Of a stretch of 64,000 bases of DNA, positions 1 to 9,446 are shown piece by piece. This stretch comes from Streptomyces sp. Ru62. Lineage in GTDB: Bacteria; Actinomycetota; Actinomycetes; Streptomycetales; Streptomycetaceae. Location of the stretch: NCBI RefSeq assembly GCF_002920615.1, contig NZ_PQSU01000006.1, positions 124,001 through 188,000 on the forward strand, in the 5' to 3' direction. Position 1 is the stretch's first letter. Every line of letters starts with the position of its first letter. The notes beneath the pieces were generated by a model. It worked only from the letters and a program-made list of their open reading frames with translations, was not told the origin of the DNA and made no database searches. A program made the position numbers and the translations under genes.

Positions 1-70
1 CGTACCGGAACTCAGTTGACGGTTTCAGATCCGGGCGAGCACCACGTAAGGGCGCCCGCGGTGTCGGCCG

Positions 71-150
71 GTGGGTCCTCTCAGCGGGTGGTGGGTCCTC
101 TCAGCGGGTGGTGGGTCCTCTCAGCGGGTGGTGGGTCCTCTCAGCGGGTG
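71..150. repeat. Four exact tandem copies of a 20-bp unit
   Basis: The unit GTGGGTCCTCTCAGCGGGTG occurs four times in a row with no mismatch. The last copy contains the TGA stop (141-143, minus strand) of a decayed reading frame, so the array looks like repeated duplication of that frame's 3' end. Exact identity suggests recent slippage or a variable-number locus. Confidence 0.95.
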
Positions 151-285
151 GGTGCGAGCAGTTCCTGCGACAGGGTCCACAGGCGTCGGGCGTCGTCCGG
201 GTCGACGGCGTACCGGACGACGCCATGCAGGGTGCCGGAGCCGCGCTCGACGACCTCGGAGCACGGGGCGAACGGCCCTGGTGAA
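141..285 (-). pseudogene. C-terminal remnant of an unrecognised protein
   Basis: On the minus strand a frame ending in ...LWTLSQELLAPTR-stop reads like the end of a real protein, with charged and hydrophobic residues alternating as in a helix. It loses coherence upstream of about 285 and has no start or ribosome site. The family was not recognised. Its stop codon lies in the last copy of the 20-bp tandem repeat. Confidence 0.3.
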
Positions 286-625
286 GTTCGATCAGGAGGC
301 GTGCGGCATCGCACACACGCCGCGCGCATCTTGCTCGGCGGGCAGAGGCAGTGAGGGCGACGGAACGGCAACCCGGCGGCCGGAGCAAGCGTGCGAGGCG
401 GTACTTGGGGCGGGACGCTCAGTCCCCCGGGCTCTCCGCGGCCGGGTTCCATGGCGCGTTCGTTCCGAACCGCCTGCGGAAGACGGTGCCCGGCGCCGAA
501 CACCGCGTCCGACGCGCCGCGGACGACGGTCCGACGGGCCTGGCGCCTGGGCCTCGTCGAACGGCGTCGCAGGTGTTGCTCGCGTCAGCCGGCACTGCGT
601 AGGCGATCATGCTCTTGAGGGTCGA
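286..625. other. Gap with no convincing gene
   Basis: Several frames stay open because of the high GC content, but none has protein-like composition together with a start site. No RNA gene, hairpin or repeat was noticed. Confidence 0.5.
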
Positions 626-1021
626 TCAGTGGGCGAGTCGATCGGCGGACAGCAGCCACCACCAGCGCCGACGCTCGGTGACCAGGGTGACGGCGGCCAG
701 CAGGGTCACACAGACCGCGGGTCCAGGCGGCCACGCCACCCACGAGGAGACCACGGCCGCGACCAACTGGAGCAGCACCAGCAGGATCGTGGCCCAGCCC
801 GGGACCGAGATGATCACGTTGGCCTTGTCCCCGGGGGTCGAGAAGATCGTAGGGAGGCCGATCAGAACGACCACGGACCCGACGGCGAGCAGCCATGAGT
901 GGTCGGCCAAGGCCCAGGGGGTGGCCACCCACGCCAGGAGTTCCGTCGCGAAGCGCAGGGCGGACGCCGCTCGGCCCTCCGGTCGTTGAGAGGCCGTTGC
1001 CGCACGAGTGTTGTCGGTCAC
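626..1021 (-). CDS. Small integral membrane protein, YrdB/DUF2568-like
   Basis: A 131-residue protein starting at GTG. After a basic N-terminus it has about four hydrophobic segments (roughly residues 24-38, 43-60, 75-97 and 101-112) separated by short polar turns, the pattern of the small YrdB-like (DUF2568) membrane proteins. The segment ATPWALADHSWLLA followed by GLPTIFSTPGDK fits that family as I remember it. No biochemical role is known for the family. The gene stands alone; the next gene on the right is on the other strand. Confidence 0.6.
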   Translation of the reverse strand: MTDNTRAATASQRPEGRAASALRFATELLAWVATPWALADHSWLLAVGSVVVLIGLPTIFSTPGDKANVIISVPGWATILLVLLQLVAAVVSSWVAWPPGPAVCVTLLAAVTLVTERRRWWWLLSADRLAH

Positions 1022-1116
1022 TCGCGGACCATCTCACATCGCGCGGTCAGGGTCCCAGTGCACAGTGAGCCGCGGACGGACCTGCCCCCCCCCGCCCCGG
1101 AGACGAAGGATCGACC

Positions 1117-1344
1117 ATGCCGCATACGACAGAAGAGCCCGCACACATCTCGGTGTCACCACCGGACTACCTGAGCGCCGAGCAGTGGGCCGGCCTGTCC
1201 CTCGCCGTTCTGCAAGGCGTTGTCGAGGGCGTCGACCGGGCCGGCCTCCGGGGCGCGTGGGCCTCCGATCTCGGGGTGGCCGCGGTGAAAGGGCTGCGGG
1301 ACCGGCTGGACGAGCTGATGGCGGAGGAAAATGACGGTGAATGA
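1117..1344 (+). CDS. Small hypothetical protein
   Basis: A 75-residue protein, acidic at its C-terminus, starting at ATG with a GAAGGA ribosome site (about 1106-1111). It looks mostly helical (SAEQWAGLSLAVLQGVVEGV, then KGLRDRLDELMAEE). No signal peptide or membrane segment is visible. The family was not recognised. Codon use is typical of the window, which supports a real gene. Confidence 0.55.
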   Translation: MPHTTEEPAHISVSPPDYLSAEQWAGLSLAVLQGVVEGVDRAGLRGAWASDLGVAAVKGLRDRLDELMAEENDGE

Positions 1345-1451
1345 GCCGGTGCGGTAGCTCAGCGAGCATGTGCTGAATGCCGTGTTCACTCGGGTCGTCG
1401 GCTTCGATCCGGAGACGACCGCGGACGAGTGTCACGGGCGCTGCTCACGTC

Positions 1452-1805
1452 TCAGTAGCTGTAGAACGCCGCATTCGAGGCGTACAGCTCGTCAGCCACC
1501 GTGGCCAACAGATCATCGCTGGAACCCCGGTCGCACGTCTCGCCCAGCGCCTGCTCGAACGCCTCGATGCTGCTCGTCGCCGGGGAACGGTCGCCGTCGG
1601 TGCCGTCGATGCCCTTGGCCTGAATCAGCAGTTCCTCGGCCGCGTCCCAGCGTTCACCGTCGCTCAGGCGCCCCACATAGTCCGAGCACGTCTGCGCCCC
1701 GTACGGCACGCCCCCGCCTTTGTCGTTGTCGGAGTCGCCACCGCATCCGGCAGCGGCGACCAACAGAACCGCGCCGGCCAGCAACTGGCCCACCCTGCGC
1801 ATCAT
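1452..1805 (-). CDS. Small secreted lipoprotein of unknown function
   Basis: 117 residues, beginning MMRRVGQ. A hydrophobic signal segment ends in the lipobox LVAAAGC at about residue 20, so the mature protein should be lipid-anchored outside the cell. A Gly/Asp-rich linker follows, then a small helical domain with two Cys residues that could form a disulphide. The start at 1805 is set by the strong ribosome site AAGGGGAGGGG just upstream; the frame is open further upstream but without protein character. Function unknown. Confidence 0.75.
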   Translation of the reverse strand: MMRRVGQLLAGAVLLVAAAGCGGDSDNDKGGGVPYGAQTCSDYVGRLSDGERWDAAEELLIQAKGIDGTDGDRSPATSSIEAFEQALGETCDRGSSDDLLATVADELYASNAAFYSY

Positions 1806-2021
1806 GCAGCCCCTCCCCTTCGCCCGGACCCTCCCCGGCCCGGCGCGCCGCAGGCCATTGAAGCACCAGCCGGTCCCGCCCCGAGCCCTCGGCCCAGGGG
1901 GCCGCGCGGCCCGCACCCGGAGCACGCGTGCTGAGGAGGCTGTAGATGTCGGCCTGCTGCCGCCTCGGCGTCGCCATGATGGGGCCGCAGCGGGTGTGAC
2001 GGTCCTGGCCTGCGACCGTGC

Positions 2022-2293
2022 GGGCTCTCCGGCTCCCTGTTCGCCAACGTCGCGCTGGCCACGGGCAGTTTGACCGACGCCGTCTGCGTACGTCTGCGGG
2101 AGATGTTCGAAGCACAGCTGGCCGTGGTCGAGTCGGTGGTTGCCGATGCCCAGCAGCGGGGCCAGGTGCACGTCTCGGACACCTGCGTGGCCGCCGATGG
2201 CACAGCTTGAGGGCCGGCTGTTCGCCAAGCTCCACAACGACACGGCGCAGCTCGGTCCGCTGTGGGCCGACTGCCTCGTACTGCTGGGTGCCC
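2022..2293 (+). pseudogene. Ligand-binding half of a TetR-family regulator, frameshifted
   Basis: The frame from 2022 reads SGSLFANVALATG... then LREMFEAQLAVVESVVADAQ, which is the C-terminal ligand domain of TetR regulators that control redox or hydrolase genes. It hits TGA at 2208. The expected continuation (LEGRLFAKLHNDTAQL) resumes in another frame from about 2197 and fades near 2293. The N-terminal helix-turn-helix is absent, so this is a truncated, frameshifted relic. Confidence 0.6.
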
Positions 2294-2813
2294 ACTTCCC
2301 AGCGAGTCCGGGCCGGACCGCGTCTGCCGTCCGGGCGAGCCGGTGAGGCGGCCAAGGATCCGGGCGCGTGAGGAGGGCCGCTTTGACCTTGCTGACCGAC
2401 TCTGGCGAGTGCGCTCTGCGCAGTGCGGTCACCATCCCCCTGTGCGGAGGCACAGCAGGGCCGGGCTGTCTGGGAGGTACGGCCTACCACCAGGGAGCAA
2501 GCAGGTCGTGGCATCGGTGTGCGGGGCGGGCGCAGAATGACGGGCGGAAGACCGGGGAGCGACAGTCCCGCCGCGATCGAACTGGGTTCCCTGGTTGCGC
2601 CGGGTGACGTTGAGCGATCGCGTCGGGTTCTCTTCGGCCCTGTCACGCGCAGTCCTGGCCCGGTGATGGGCCGGCGGCGGGTCTGCGGAATGACCTTTGA
2701 GCAAGATCGATGACGGGGGTTCCCCGTCAGGAACAGCCGTGGTCCGCCGGCCGGCGGCTCGTCTCGCGTCGCGTCGTCCAGAGTCCGCGCGGCGCACAGC
2801 CGGGAGGTACCCC

Positions 2814-3833
2814 ATGTATCAGAAGCACCCTGGAGCGGGTCCGCTCACGGTGACGGTGTTCGTCTTCCCGGGGGTACGCCTGCTCGACGTGACGGGCCCC
2901 ATCGAGGTCTTCGCCTCTGCGAACGACTGGGGTGGGGAATACCGGGTTCAGGTCGCGTCCGAGGACGGGGCGGATGTGGTCACCGCCGCCGGGACGCGTC
3001 TCGCCGCCGACCTGTCGGTCGACGACGTGCACGAGACCTGCGACGTCCTGGTGATCCCGGGCGGCCCGGAATGGGAGACGCTGGTCAAGGACGACGCGCT
3101 GCTGGACGCCGTACGGGGACTGAGCGGCAGGGCCCGATGCACGGCGTCGGTGTGCACGGGAGCCTTCCTGCTGGCCGCGGCCGGGCTCCTGGACGGCCGG
3201 CGGGCGGCGACCCACTGGCGGCAGACGCGTGAACTGGGCCTGCGGTACCCGTCGGTGCGCGTCGAGCCGGACGCCATCTTCGTGCGCGACGGGAAGATGA
3301 TGACGTCCGCCGGTGTCACCGCCGGGATCGACCTGTCCCTGGCCCTTGTCGAGGAGCACTACGGGGCGGAGGTCGCCCGCGCGGTCGCCAAGGACATGGT
3401 CGTATTCATGCAGCGACCCGGTGGCCAGTCCCAGTTCAGCGCCCGCTGCCGGGTTCCGAACCCGCGCCAGGAGACGCTCCGCGAGCTCTTGGACTCGGTC
3501 GCGGAGAACCCCGGAGCCAATCACTCCGTGACGGCAATGGCCCGCAGGGCGGGCGTCAGCGTCCGCCACATCACGCGCCTGTTCTACGAAGAGGTCGGCA
3601 CCAGTCCCGGCCGGTACGTGGAGCAGGTCAGGCTGGAGGCCGCCCAGGCGATGCTGGAGACCGGTGACGACCCCATGGTGGTCGTGGCGCGGCACACGGG
3701 TTTCGGCTCACCCGAGTCGCTCCGCAGGGCCTTCGTGCGCCATCTGGGCGTGACACCGGCCGCGTTCCGGGCCAGTTTCCGGACGACCGGCCTGGGCGCC
3801 GGGGACCGCACCTCGGCGGCGGACCCGTCGTAG
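2814..3833 (+). CDS. GlxA-family transcriptional regulator (DJ-1/PfpI + AraC-type HTH)
   Basis: 339 residues. The N-terminal half (about 8-180) is a DJ-1/PfpI-like class I glutamine-amidotransferase fold, with LLDVTGPIEVF near the start and the nucleophile-elbow region SVCTGAFLLAAAGLL. The C-terminal part (about 225-325) is a two-helix AraC-type DNA-binding domain, including SVRHITRLFYEEVGTSPGRYV and the second HTH ending in LRRAFVRHLGVTP. Such regulators usually sense a small metabolite and act on nearby catabolic genes. ATG 2814 was chosen for the GGGAGG ribosome site upstream. No partner gene is adjacent. Confidence 0.88.
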   Translation: MYQKHPGAGPLTVTVFVFPGVRLLDVTGPIEVFASANDWGGEYRVQVASEDGADVVTAAGTRLAADLSVDDVHETCDVLVIPGGPEWETLVKDDALLDAVRGLSGRARCTASVCTGAFLLAAAGLLDGRRAATHWRQTRELGLRYPSVRVEPDAIFVRDGKMMTSAGVTAGIDLSLALVEEHYGAEVARAVAKDMVVFMQRPGGQSQFSARCRVPNPRQETLRELLDSVAENPGANHSVTAMARRAGVSVRHITRLFYEEVGTSPGRYVEQVRLEAAQAMLETGDDPMVVVARHTGFGSPESLRRAFVRHLGVTPAAFRASFRTTGLGAGDRTSAADPS

Positions 3834-4212
3834 TCCAGGCGTCCGTGCACGGACAGCGTCGGGGGCTGTCCGACCGGAACCCGCAAGGGCTCCTCGTCTC
3901 ACGGTCTACGGCAGCGTCCGGGACGGCGTCGAATCCGTACCCTGCGCGTGGGCCGCCCGCCCTGGGCGGAACCGCGTACAGTCGCGCGGCGGGGCCGGAG
4001 CCTGGCGCCCACCATGGCGGCGAACACGACGGCCCAGAACGCGGCGGCGGCCCGTGCAGCCATCGACGACAAGGACCACGGGCCCACCTCGCCGCGTGAG
4101 ATCGCCAGGAACACCCAGGTCAGGCCCTGGCTGGTCGTACACTCCCACGGCTTCGAGGCGGGCATGCCGGCCGCCGGCGTTTCGGGCCGTGGACGCCGTC
4201 GAGATCCGTCCC
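3834..4212. other. Gap; possible relic of a DHA2-type MFS transporter
   Basis: No intact gene. On the minus strand (about 3965-4130) a frame reads GLTWVFLAISRGEVGPW and then a hydrophobic helix, reminiscent of the middle of 14-helix EmrB/QacA exporters. The evidence is thin and the piece has no start. Confidence 0.3.
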
Positions 4213-4413
4213 CTAACCGGCCGCCGTCTCGGCGGGGTCCGGCCAGCGGCTCGTGACGACCTTGCCGCGCGTGTAGAAGTGCACGGCTTCTCTGCCGTAC
4301 ATGCGGTGGTCGCCGAAGGCCGAGTCCTTCCAGCCGCCGAAGGAGTGGTAGCCCACCGGCACCGGCATCGGCACGTTCACGCCGACCATGCCGGTCTCGA
4401 CCTCCAGCTTGAA
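4213..4413 (-). pseudogene. C-terminal fragment of methylmalonate-semialdehyde dehydrogenase
   Basis: The minus frame ending at the TAG complement (4213-4215) reads VETGMVGVNVPMPVPVGYHSF, then GGWKDSAFGDHRMYGREAVH and FYTRGKVVTSRW. This is the conserved end of CoA-acylating methylmalonate-semialdehyde dehydrogenase (MmsA/IolA). Only about 65 of some 500 residues remain; the catalytic Cys and NAD-binding regions are missing. A clear gene relic. Confidence 0.8.
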
Positions 4414-4904
4414 CGGCGGGCCGCACCGCCGTCGCGGGTGAAGACCGACCTCGCGTTGCCGAACGGGGAACCGACGGCCAAGTCATCGCCGGCGCCACCC
4501 AGAACCAAGGGCACGCCGGGCGCGCCGTCGGGCTCGTACTCCAGGTGATGACGGACGAACTCGGGTTGCACCGCGACGAGGCGTCCACCAATCCGGAGAA
4601 TCTGCCGTCGCAGCGGGTGCCGCGCCGCAACGGGTTCAGCCCGTACCGCATCGCGCACTCCTCGATCATTCCTGACGGGAGCCGGCAGGACGGGCAGTTG
4701 TGGAAGCGGGCGCTGGGCGACTGACTTATCGTTCCCCAGCGAGGGGAGCCGCTGAGTGCTGGGATCCCGCGCTGTCGTCCGCAGGGGTGAGGAGTGGCAG
4801 GGCCGCCCCCCGCGAGGGCCGGTGCGCGGGACCACCTCTGCGCCACGTCCCCGCCCCGGTGCGGACGGAAGCCCACACGATCCACCGGGGCGGGCCGGGA
4901 GCCG
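4414..4904. other. Gap with an unrecognised C-terminal frame on the plus strand
   Basis: A plus-strand frame ending at TGA 4722-4724 reads GQVIAGATQNQGHAGRAVGL, then VMTDELGLHRDEASTN and SPYRIAHSSIIPDGS. Its composition looks like genuine protein but it has no start and I do not recognise it. Probably another truncated gene, joined head to head with the mmsA relic. Confidence 0.35.
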
Positions 4905-7652
4905 TCAGCGGAAGGCCGCCTCCACGAGCTCCTTCTGCTCGGCGGCATGCCGCCTGCTGGAGCCCACCGCGGGGGCCGAGGCGGGCGGTCGGCCCACCAG
5001 TTCCAGGGAGCGGTCCGCCCACCGCTCCACGTGCGGCCTCACGAAGGACCACGCGCCCTGGTTGCCGGCCTCCTCCTGCACCCACCGCACCTCGGTCTCA
5101 CGAGGGAAACGGGCGAGTTCCGCGAAGAGTTCGGCGTCCGGGAAGGGGTACAGGCGCTCAAGCCGGACGATCGCGGTGTCCCGCAGGCCGGCGTTCCGCC
5201 GGTACGCATCCAGGTCGTAGAAGACCTTTCCCGAGCACAGCAGCACGCGCCGGACACCGGCACCGTCGACCGCTCCGTCGGGCAGGACCGGACGGAACGA
5301 GCCCCCGGTGAAGTCCGTCAGCCCGGACGTGGCCTCCTTCAGCCGCAGCATCGACTTGGGGGTGAACACCACCAGCGGCCTCCTGCGCTCGGTGAGCGCC
5401 TGCTGCCTGAGCAGGTGGAAGTAGTTGCCGGGCAGCGTCGGGACGGCGACGGTCATGTTCCCCTGCGCGCACAGCTGGAGGAACCGCTCGATCCTGCCCG
5501 AGGAGTGGTCCGGACCCTGCCCCTCCAGGCCGTGCGGCAGCAGCAGCGTGACCCCGGAACGTTCTCCCCACTTCTGTTCCGACGACGCGATGTACTCGTC
5601 GACGACGCTCTGCGCGCCGTTGGCGAAGTCGCCGAACTGGGCCTCCCACAGCACCAGGGCGTCGGGCCGCTCCAGCGAGTAGCCGTACTCGAAGGCCAGG
5701 GCCGCCAGCTCGGACAGCATCGAGTCGTAGGGGGTGAAGTCCGCGGTGCCCGCGCCGAGCCCGTTCAGCGGGGTGTGCTCCGCTCCGGTGCGGCGGTCGG
5801 TGAGCACCGCGTGGCGCTGGCCGAAGGTGCCACGACGGGAGTCCTGACCGGCCAGCCGCACCGGAACCCCCTCCATCAGCAGCGAGCCGATCGCCAGGGT
5901 CTCCGCGGTGGCCCAGTCGACGGTTCCGGTGTCCAGCATCGTCGTGCGCCTGCGGAGCTGCGGCAGGACGCGCGGGTGGACGGTGAAGTCCACGGGCTGC
6001 CCGGTCTGGGAGGCGATGACGTGCCGGGCGGCGGCCTCCGTGATCGCCGTCGGCACGCGCGCGGCGGTGCCGTCCTCGCCGCCCGCGGGGGTGGCGGGCC
6101 TGGGGGAACCGGCCGCCGGCAGGGCCCGGGTCTCGGCGAAGGCCCGTTCCAGGCGCTCCCGGTAGTCCCGCAGGGCGTCCTCCGCCTGCCGCTCGTCGAT
6201 GGCCCCGCTGCCGACCAGCGTCCGCGCGTACAGCGTGCGCACGGAAGGCGTGGCGCCGATGCGGTCGTACATGCCCGGCTGGGTGATGGACGGGTCGTCG
6301 ACCTCGCTGTGCCCGTGCCGCCGGTAGCAGATCAGGTCGATGACGACGTCCTTGTGGAACGTCTGGCGGTAGTCGAAGGCCAGGCGTGCGATCCGGACGA
6401 CCGCTTCGGGTTCGTCCGCGTTGACGTGGAAGATCGGGGCCTCGACCGTCCGCGCCACGGCGGTGGCGTAGGTGCTGGAGCGGCCACTGGCGGGCGAGGT
6501 CGTGAAGCCGAGCTGGTTGTTGATGACGACGTGCACCGTCCCACCGGTGCGGTAGCCGGGCAGCTGCGACATGTTCAGCGTCTCGAAGACCACGCCCTGC
6601 CCGGCGAACGCGGCATCGCCGTGGACGACGACCGGCAGGACCGAGAAGGCCTCGCCGCCGTCGGCCAGGTCCTGCTTGGCGCGCACGACCCCCTCGGCCA
6701 CCGGACCCACGATCTCCAGGTGGGAAGGGTTGGCCACCACGGAGACGCCGAGCGAGCCGCCGCCCAGGGCGTGGTAGGTCCCTTCCGCCCCGAGGTGGTA
6801 CTTCACGTCGCCGGTCCCCTGGGCCGACAGGATGTCCACCGCGTCGTCGAACTCGTGGAAGATGCTCCCGTACGACTTGCCGACGATGTTGGCGAGGACG
6901 TTGAGCCGGCCGCGGTGCGCCATCCCGATGACCGCTTCCCGCACCCCGTGCCCGATGCAGCGGTGCAGCAGGGCGTCCAGCAGCACGATGGCCGACTCGC
7001 CGCCTTCGAGCGAGTACCGCTTCTGGCCGACGTACTTGGTCTGCAGGAACGTCTCGAAGGCCTCCGCCGCGCCCAGCCGGTAGAGGATCTGCAGCTGGTC
7101 CGCCCGGTCCGGCAGGGGTGAGGGCGCCTCGATCCGCTCCTGCACCCAGCGGCGCTCCTCGACGGCCTGGATGTGCATGTACTCGGCGCCCACCGTCCCG
7201 CGGTAGGACGCACGAAGGACGTCCAGCACGGCGCGCAGGGTCATGGCGTCGCGCCCGGCGAAGCCGTCGACGACGAACTCGTCATCCAGGTCCTCCTCGC
7301 TCAGCCCGAATGCCGCGATGTCGAGCTCCGCGTGTGCGGCCGCCGGTCCACCGGCCGCGAGGGGGTCGGTGTCGGCCGCGAGGTGTCCGCGCACGCGATG
7401 GGCGTGGATCAGCGCGGCGACGCGCACGGCCTTGAGCGCCGCCTCCCGCCCGTTCCCGTCCGAGGACGGCGTGCCCGTACGCTCACGCCAACCCGTCGCG
7501 GAGGCCCGGGAGCCGAAGAAGTCCCTCCACTTCTCGTCGACCGATTCGGGATCGTGCAGGTAGCGCTCGTACTGCTCCTCCACGAGCCATTCGTTGAGGC
7601 CGAATTCCGGTCCTTGAAGCGCCGTTTCTTCGGCGCTGGATGTCGACGCCAC
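4905..7652 (-). CDS. sucA: 2-oxoglutarate dehydrogenase E1 component, stand-alone form
   Basis: 915 residues, thiamine-diphosphate-dependent decarboxylase of the TCA-cycle oxoglutarate dehydrogenase complex. Residues 18-47 carry the E1o N-terminal motif (NEWLVEEQYERYL...WRDFF). The ThDP core has GMAHRGRLNVLANI, HGDAAFAGQGVV, VINNQLGFTTSP and, in the transketolase-like C-terminal half, LWEAQFGDFANGAQ. Actinobacterial Kgd proteins are normally about 1220-1270 residues because an E2-type acyltransferase domain sits after the N-terminal motif; that domain is absent here, so this paralogue must use a separate E2. GTG 7652 has AAGAAGG 11 bases upstream. No sucB or lpd is adjacent. Confidence 0.9.
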   Translation of the reverse strand: MASTSSAEETALQGPEFGLNEWLVEEQYERYLHDPESVDEKWRDFFGSRASATGWRERTGTPSSDGNGREAALKAVRVAALIHAHRVRGHLAADTDPLAAGGPAAAHAELDIAAFGLSEEDLDDEFVVDGFAGRDAMTLRAVLDVLRASYRGTVGAEYMHIQAVEERRWVQERIEAPSPLPDRADQLQILYRLGAAEAFETFLQTKYVGQKRYSLEGGESAIVLLDALLHRCIGHGVREAVIGMAHRGRLNVLANIVGKSYGSIFHEFDDAVDILSAQGTGDVKYHLGAEGTYHALGGGSLGVSVVANPSHLEIVGPVAEGVVRAKQDLADGGEAFSVLPVVVHGDAAFAGQGVVFETLNMSQLPGYRTGGTVHVVINNQLGFTTSPASGRSSTYATAVARTVEAPIFHVNADEPEAVVRIARLAFDYRQTFHKDVVIDLICYRRHGHSEVDDPSITQPGMYDRIGATPSVRTLYARTLVGSGAIDERQAEDALRDYRERLERAFAETRALPAAGSPRPATPAGGEDGTAARVPTAITEAAARHVIASQTGQPVDFTVHPRVLPQLRRRTTMLDTGTVDWATAETLAIGSLLMEGVPVRLAGQDSRRGTFGQRHAVLTDRRTGAEHTPLNGLGAGTADFTPYDSMLSELAALAFEYGYSLERPDALVLWEAQFGDFANGAQSVVDEYIASSEQKWGERSGVTLLLPHGLEGQGPDHSSGRIERFLQLCAQGNMTVAVPTLPGNYFHLLRQQALTERRRPLVVFTPKSMLRLKEATSGLTDFTGGSFRPVLPDGAVDGAGVRRVLLCSGKVFYDLDAYRRNAGLRDTAIVRLERLYPFPDAELFAELARFPRETEVRWVQEEAGNQGAWSFVRPHVERWADRSLELVGRPPASAPAVGSSRRHAAEQKELVEAAFR

Positions 7653-7851
7653 TGGGTGGATCGCCTTCTTTCCTCATTCGGGACAGCCGATGGCGGGCGC
7701 GTTCGCGAGGGCCCCGTCATCCGCGCATCGCTCCCTGCGGGGAGCGGCCCCGATCCATGCCGGTGGGGTGCGCGCATCGCTGACCGTGTGGCACCACCGA
7801 CGCTACGGCAGCGCCGGAACGGCGCCGGGCCCCGAAACTGCCGGGGAGGCG

Positions 7852-7934
7852 TCACATCAGGACGTGCCGCTGCGCCGTGCCGTGCCGGTGGACTCGGCGT
7901 CCGCCGGGAGCGGGGGCCGGACGTCCTGATGTGA
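7852..7934. promoter_or_regulatory. 14-bp perfect inverted repeat in a divergent intergenic region
   Basis: TCACATCAGGACGT (7852-7865) is repeated inverted at 7921-7934 with 55 bases between. It lies between the divergent sucA-like gene (start 7652) and the TDT transporter gene (start about 8103). It could be a paired operator or the ends of a lost small insertion. Otherwise the 450-base intergenic region shows no gene. Confidence 0.55.
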
Positions 7935-8102
7935 GGGTGCCATGGCACGCGGAGTGATGCGGCGGCGGGCGTACGTCACCGTAACGTCGTAGGGCCAACG
8001 AGCCGACGGCTGCGGCCGCGGCCCGTGTCTTGTCGGGCCAGGGTGCCGCTGTGCCGATTGCCGACGGTGATTCCCGATCAGAGGAAAGAAGCGTTCTCCG
8101 CC

Positions 8103-9254
8103 GTGACATCCCATCCCAGCGACACCCGGTCCGTCCTGCCCCGGAGCGGCTCGGGGGCCCCGCAGACCACCCATGCACCGCCCCGGCAGCCGGCGGCCGG
8201 TGGGACGCGACGCCCGCACCTGGGCCCCAGCTGGTTCGCTGCAGTCATGGGCACCGGCATCGTCGCCAACGCCGCGGTCACGTTGCCGCGGAGCGCTCCC
8301 TGGCTGCATGACGCGGCCACGGTGGTCTGGGCGGTGGCCGCGGTGCTGCTGGTCGTCCTCGCGGCCCAGTATCTCGGGCAGCGGGCGCTGCGGGTGCACG
8401 TCACCGATCCGGTGCTGGCGCCGTTCCTCGGGGCCCCACCGATGGCACTGCTCACGGTGGGCTCGGGAGCGCTGCTGCTCGGCGGACCGGTGATCGGGGC
8501 GCGGACGGCCCTGACCATCGACTGGGTGCTGTGGTCACTGGGCACCGCACTCGGCCTGGCCGCGGCCTGCGCGGTGCCGTACGTGATGATCACCCGGCAC
8601 CGCTTCGGGCCGGACGCGGCGTTCGGCGGCTGGCTGATGCCGGTGGTGCCGCCGCTGGTCTCCGCCGCGACGGGCGCACTGCTCGTCCCGCACACACCCG
8701 CCGGCCAGCCGAGGCTGGCGCTGCTGCTCGGCTGCTATGCGATGCTCGGGCTCGGCCTGGTGGCGGTGCTGCTGGTACTGGCTATGGTCTTCAGCCGCCT
8801 GGTCCACCACGACGCACCCACGGGAGCGGTGGTGCCGACGGTGTGGATCGGTCTGGGCGCCGTCGACCAGGCGGTGACGGCGATGGGCACCCTCGCCGCG
8901 GCGGCGCCGAGCGCGTTGTCCGGGCCGTACGCCCGGGGCGCGGCGGCCTTCGCGCTGCTCGGGGGGCTCGGGCTGTGGGGCTTCGCGATGCTGTGGCTGG
9001 TGCTCGCCACGGCGCTGACCGTACGGCAGTTGCGGTCGGGCCTTCCCTTCGCGCCGACCTGGTGGGCCTTCATCTTCCCACTGGGCGCCTGCGTCACCGG
9101 CACGAGCGCGCTGGCCGCCCGCACCGGGTCGCAGCCCCTCGTCTGGACAGCGGTCGTGCTTTACGTCCTGCTCGCGGCGGCCTGGGCGGTGGTGACGTGG
9201 CGTTCGCTGCGCCACGCGGCCGGACACACCGGCCGCAGGAGAGCCCGGACGTGA
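8103..9254 (+). CDS. TDT-family (tellurite resistance/dicarboxylate) transporter
   Basis: 383 residues from GTG 8103. The conserved entry motif GPSWFAAVMGTGIVA follows a polar N-terminal tail, and about ten hydrophobic helices follow, matching the TDT or SLAC1-like family (TehA, Mae1, SSU1) that exports or imports anions such as dicarboxylates or sulfite. Other markers are the FGGWLMPVVPP loop and the late TWWAFIFPLGACV helix. GAGGAAAG at about 8081-8088 supports the GTG start; the frame is open to 8025 but without a better site. Substrate cannot be told from sequence. Confidence 0.82.
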   Translation: MTSHPSDTRSVLPRSGSGAPQTTHAPPRQPAAGGTRRPHLGPSWFAAVMGTGIVANAAVTLPRSAPWLHDAATVVWAVAAVLLVVLAAQYLGQRALRVHVTDPVLAPFLGAPPMALLTVGSGALLLGGPVIGARTALTIDWVLWSLGTALGLAAACAVPYVMITRHRFGPDAAFGGWLMPVVPPLVSAATGALLVPHTPAGQPRLALLLGCYAMLGLGLVAVLLVLAMVFSRLVHHDAPTGAVVPTVWIGLGAVDQAVTAMGTLAAAAPSALSGPYARGAAAFALLGGLGLWGFAMLWLVLATALTVRQLRSGLPFAPTWWAFIFPLGACVTGTSALAARTGSQPLVWTAVVLYVLLAAAWAVVTWRSLRHAAGHTGRRRART

Positions 9255-9446
9255 ACGCCGCCGCCCGCCGCCTCCCGGCGATCCCTGCTCGTTCGCCCGC
9301 GACAAGATCGTTCCTGCGCTGCCGCAGTGCCCCCATCGCCAGGTCCGTTCCCGGCGGGGTGCCGTCGAACGGCGGGGTGCTCACAGCTCGACGGCCCTGG
9401 ACACCGTCGTGGGCGTGCCCCGGACACGTATGACGTTGTGGTCGGC

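Noticed and set aside
4794..7121. 775-codon open frame on the plus strand
   Set aside because: It is antisense to the well-supported 2-oxoglutarate dehydrogenase gene, and its Arg/Gly/Val-rich composition is the usual shadow in high-GC DNA.
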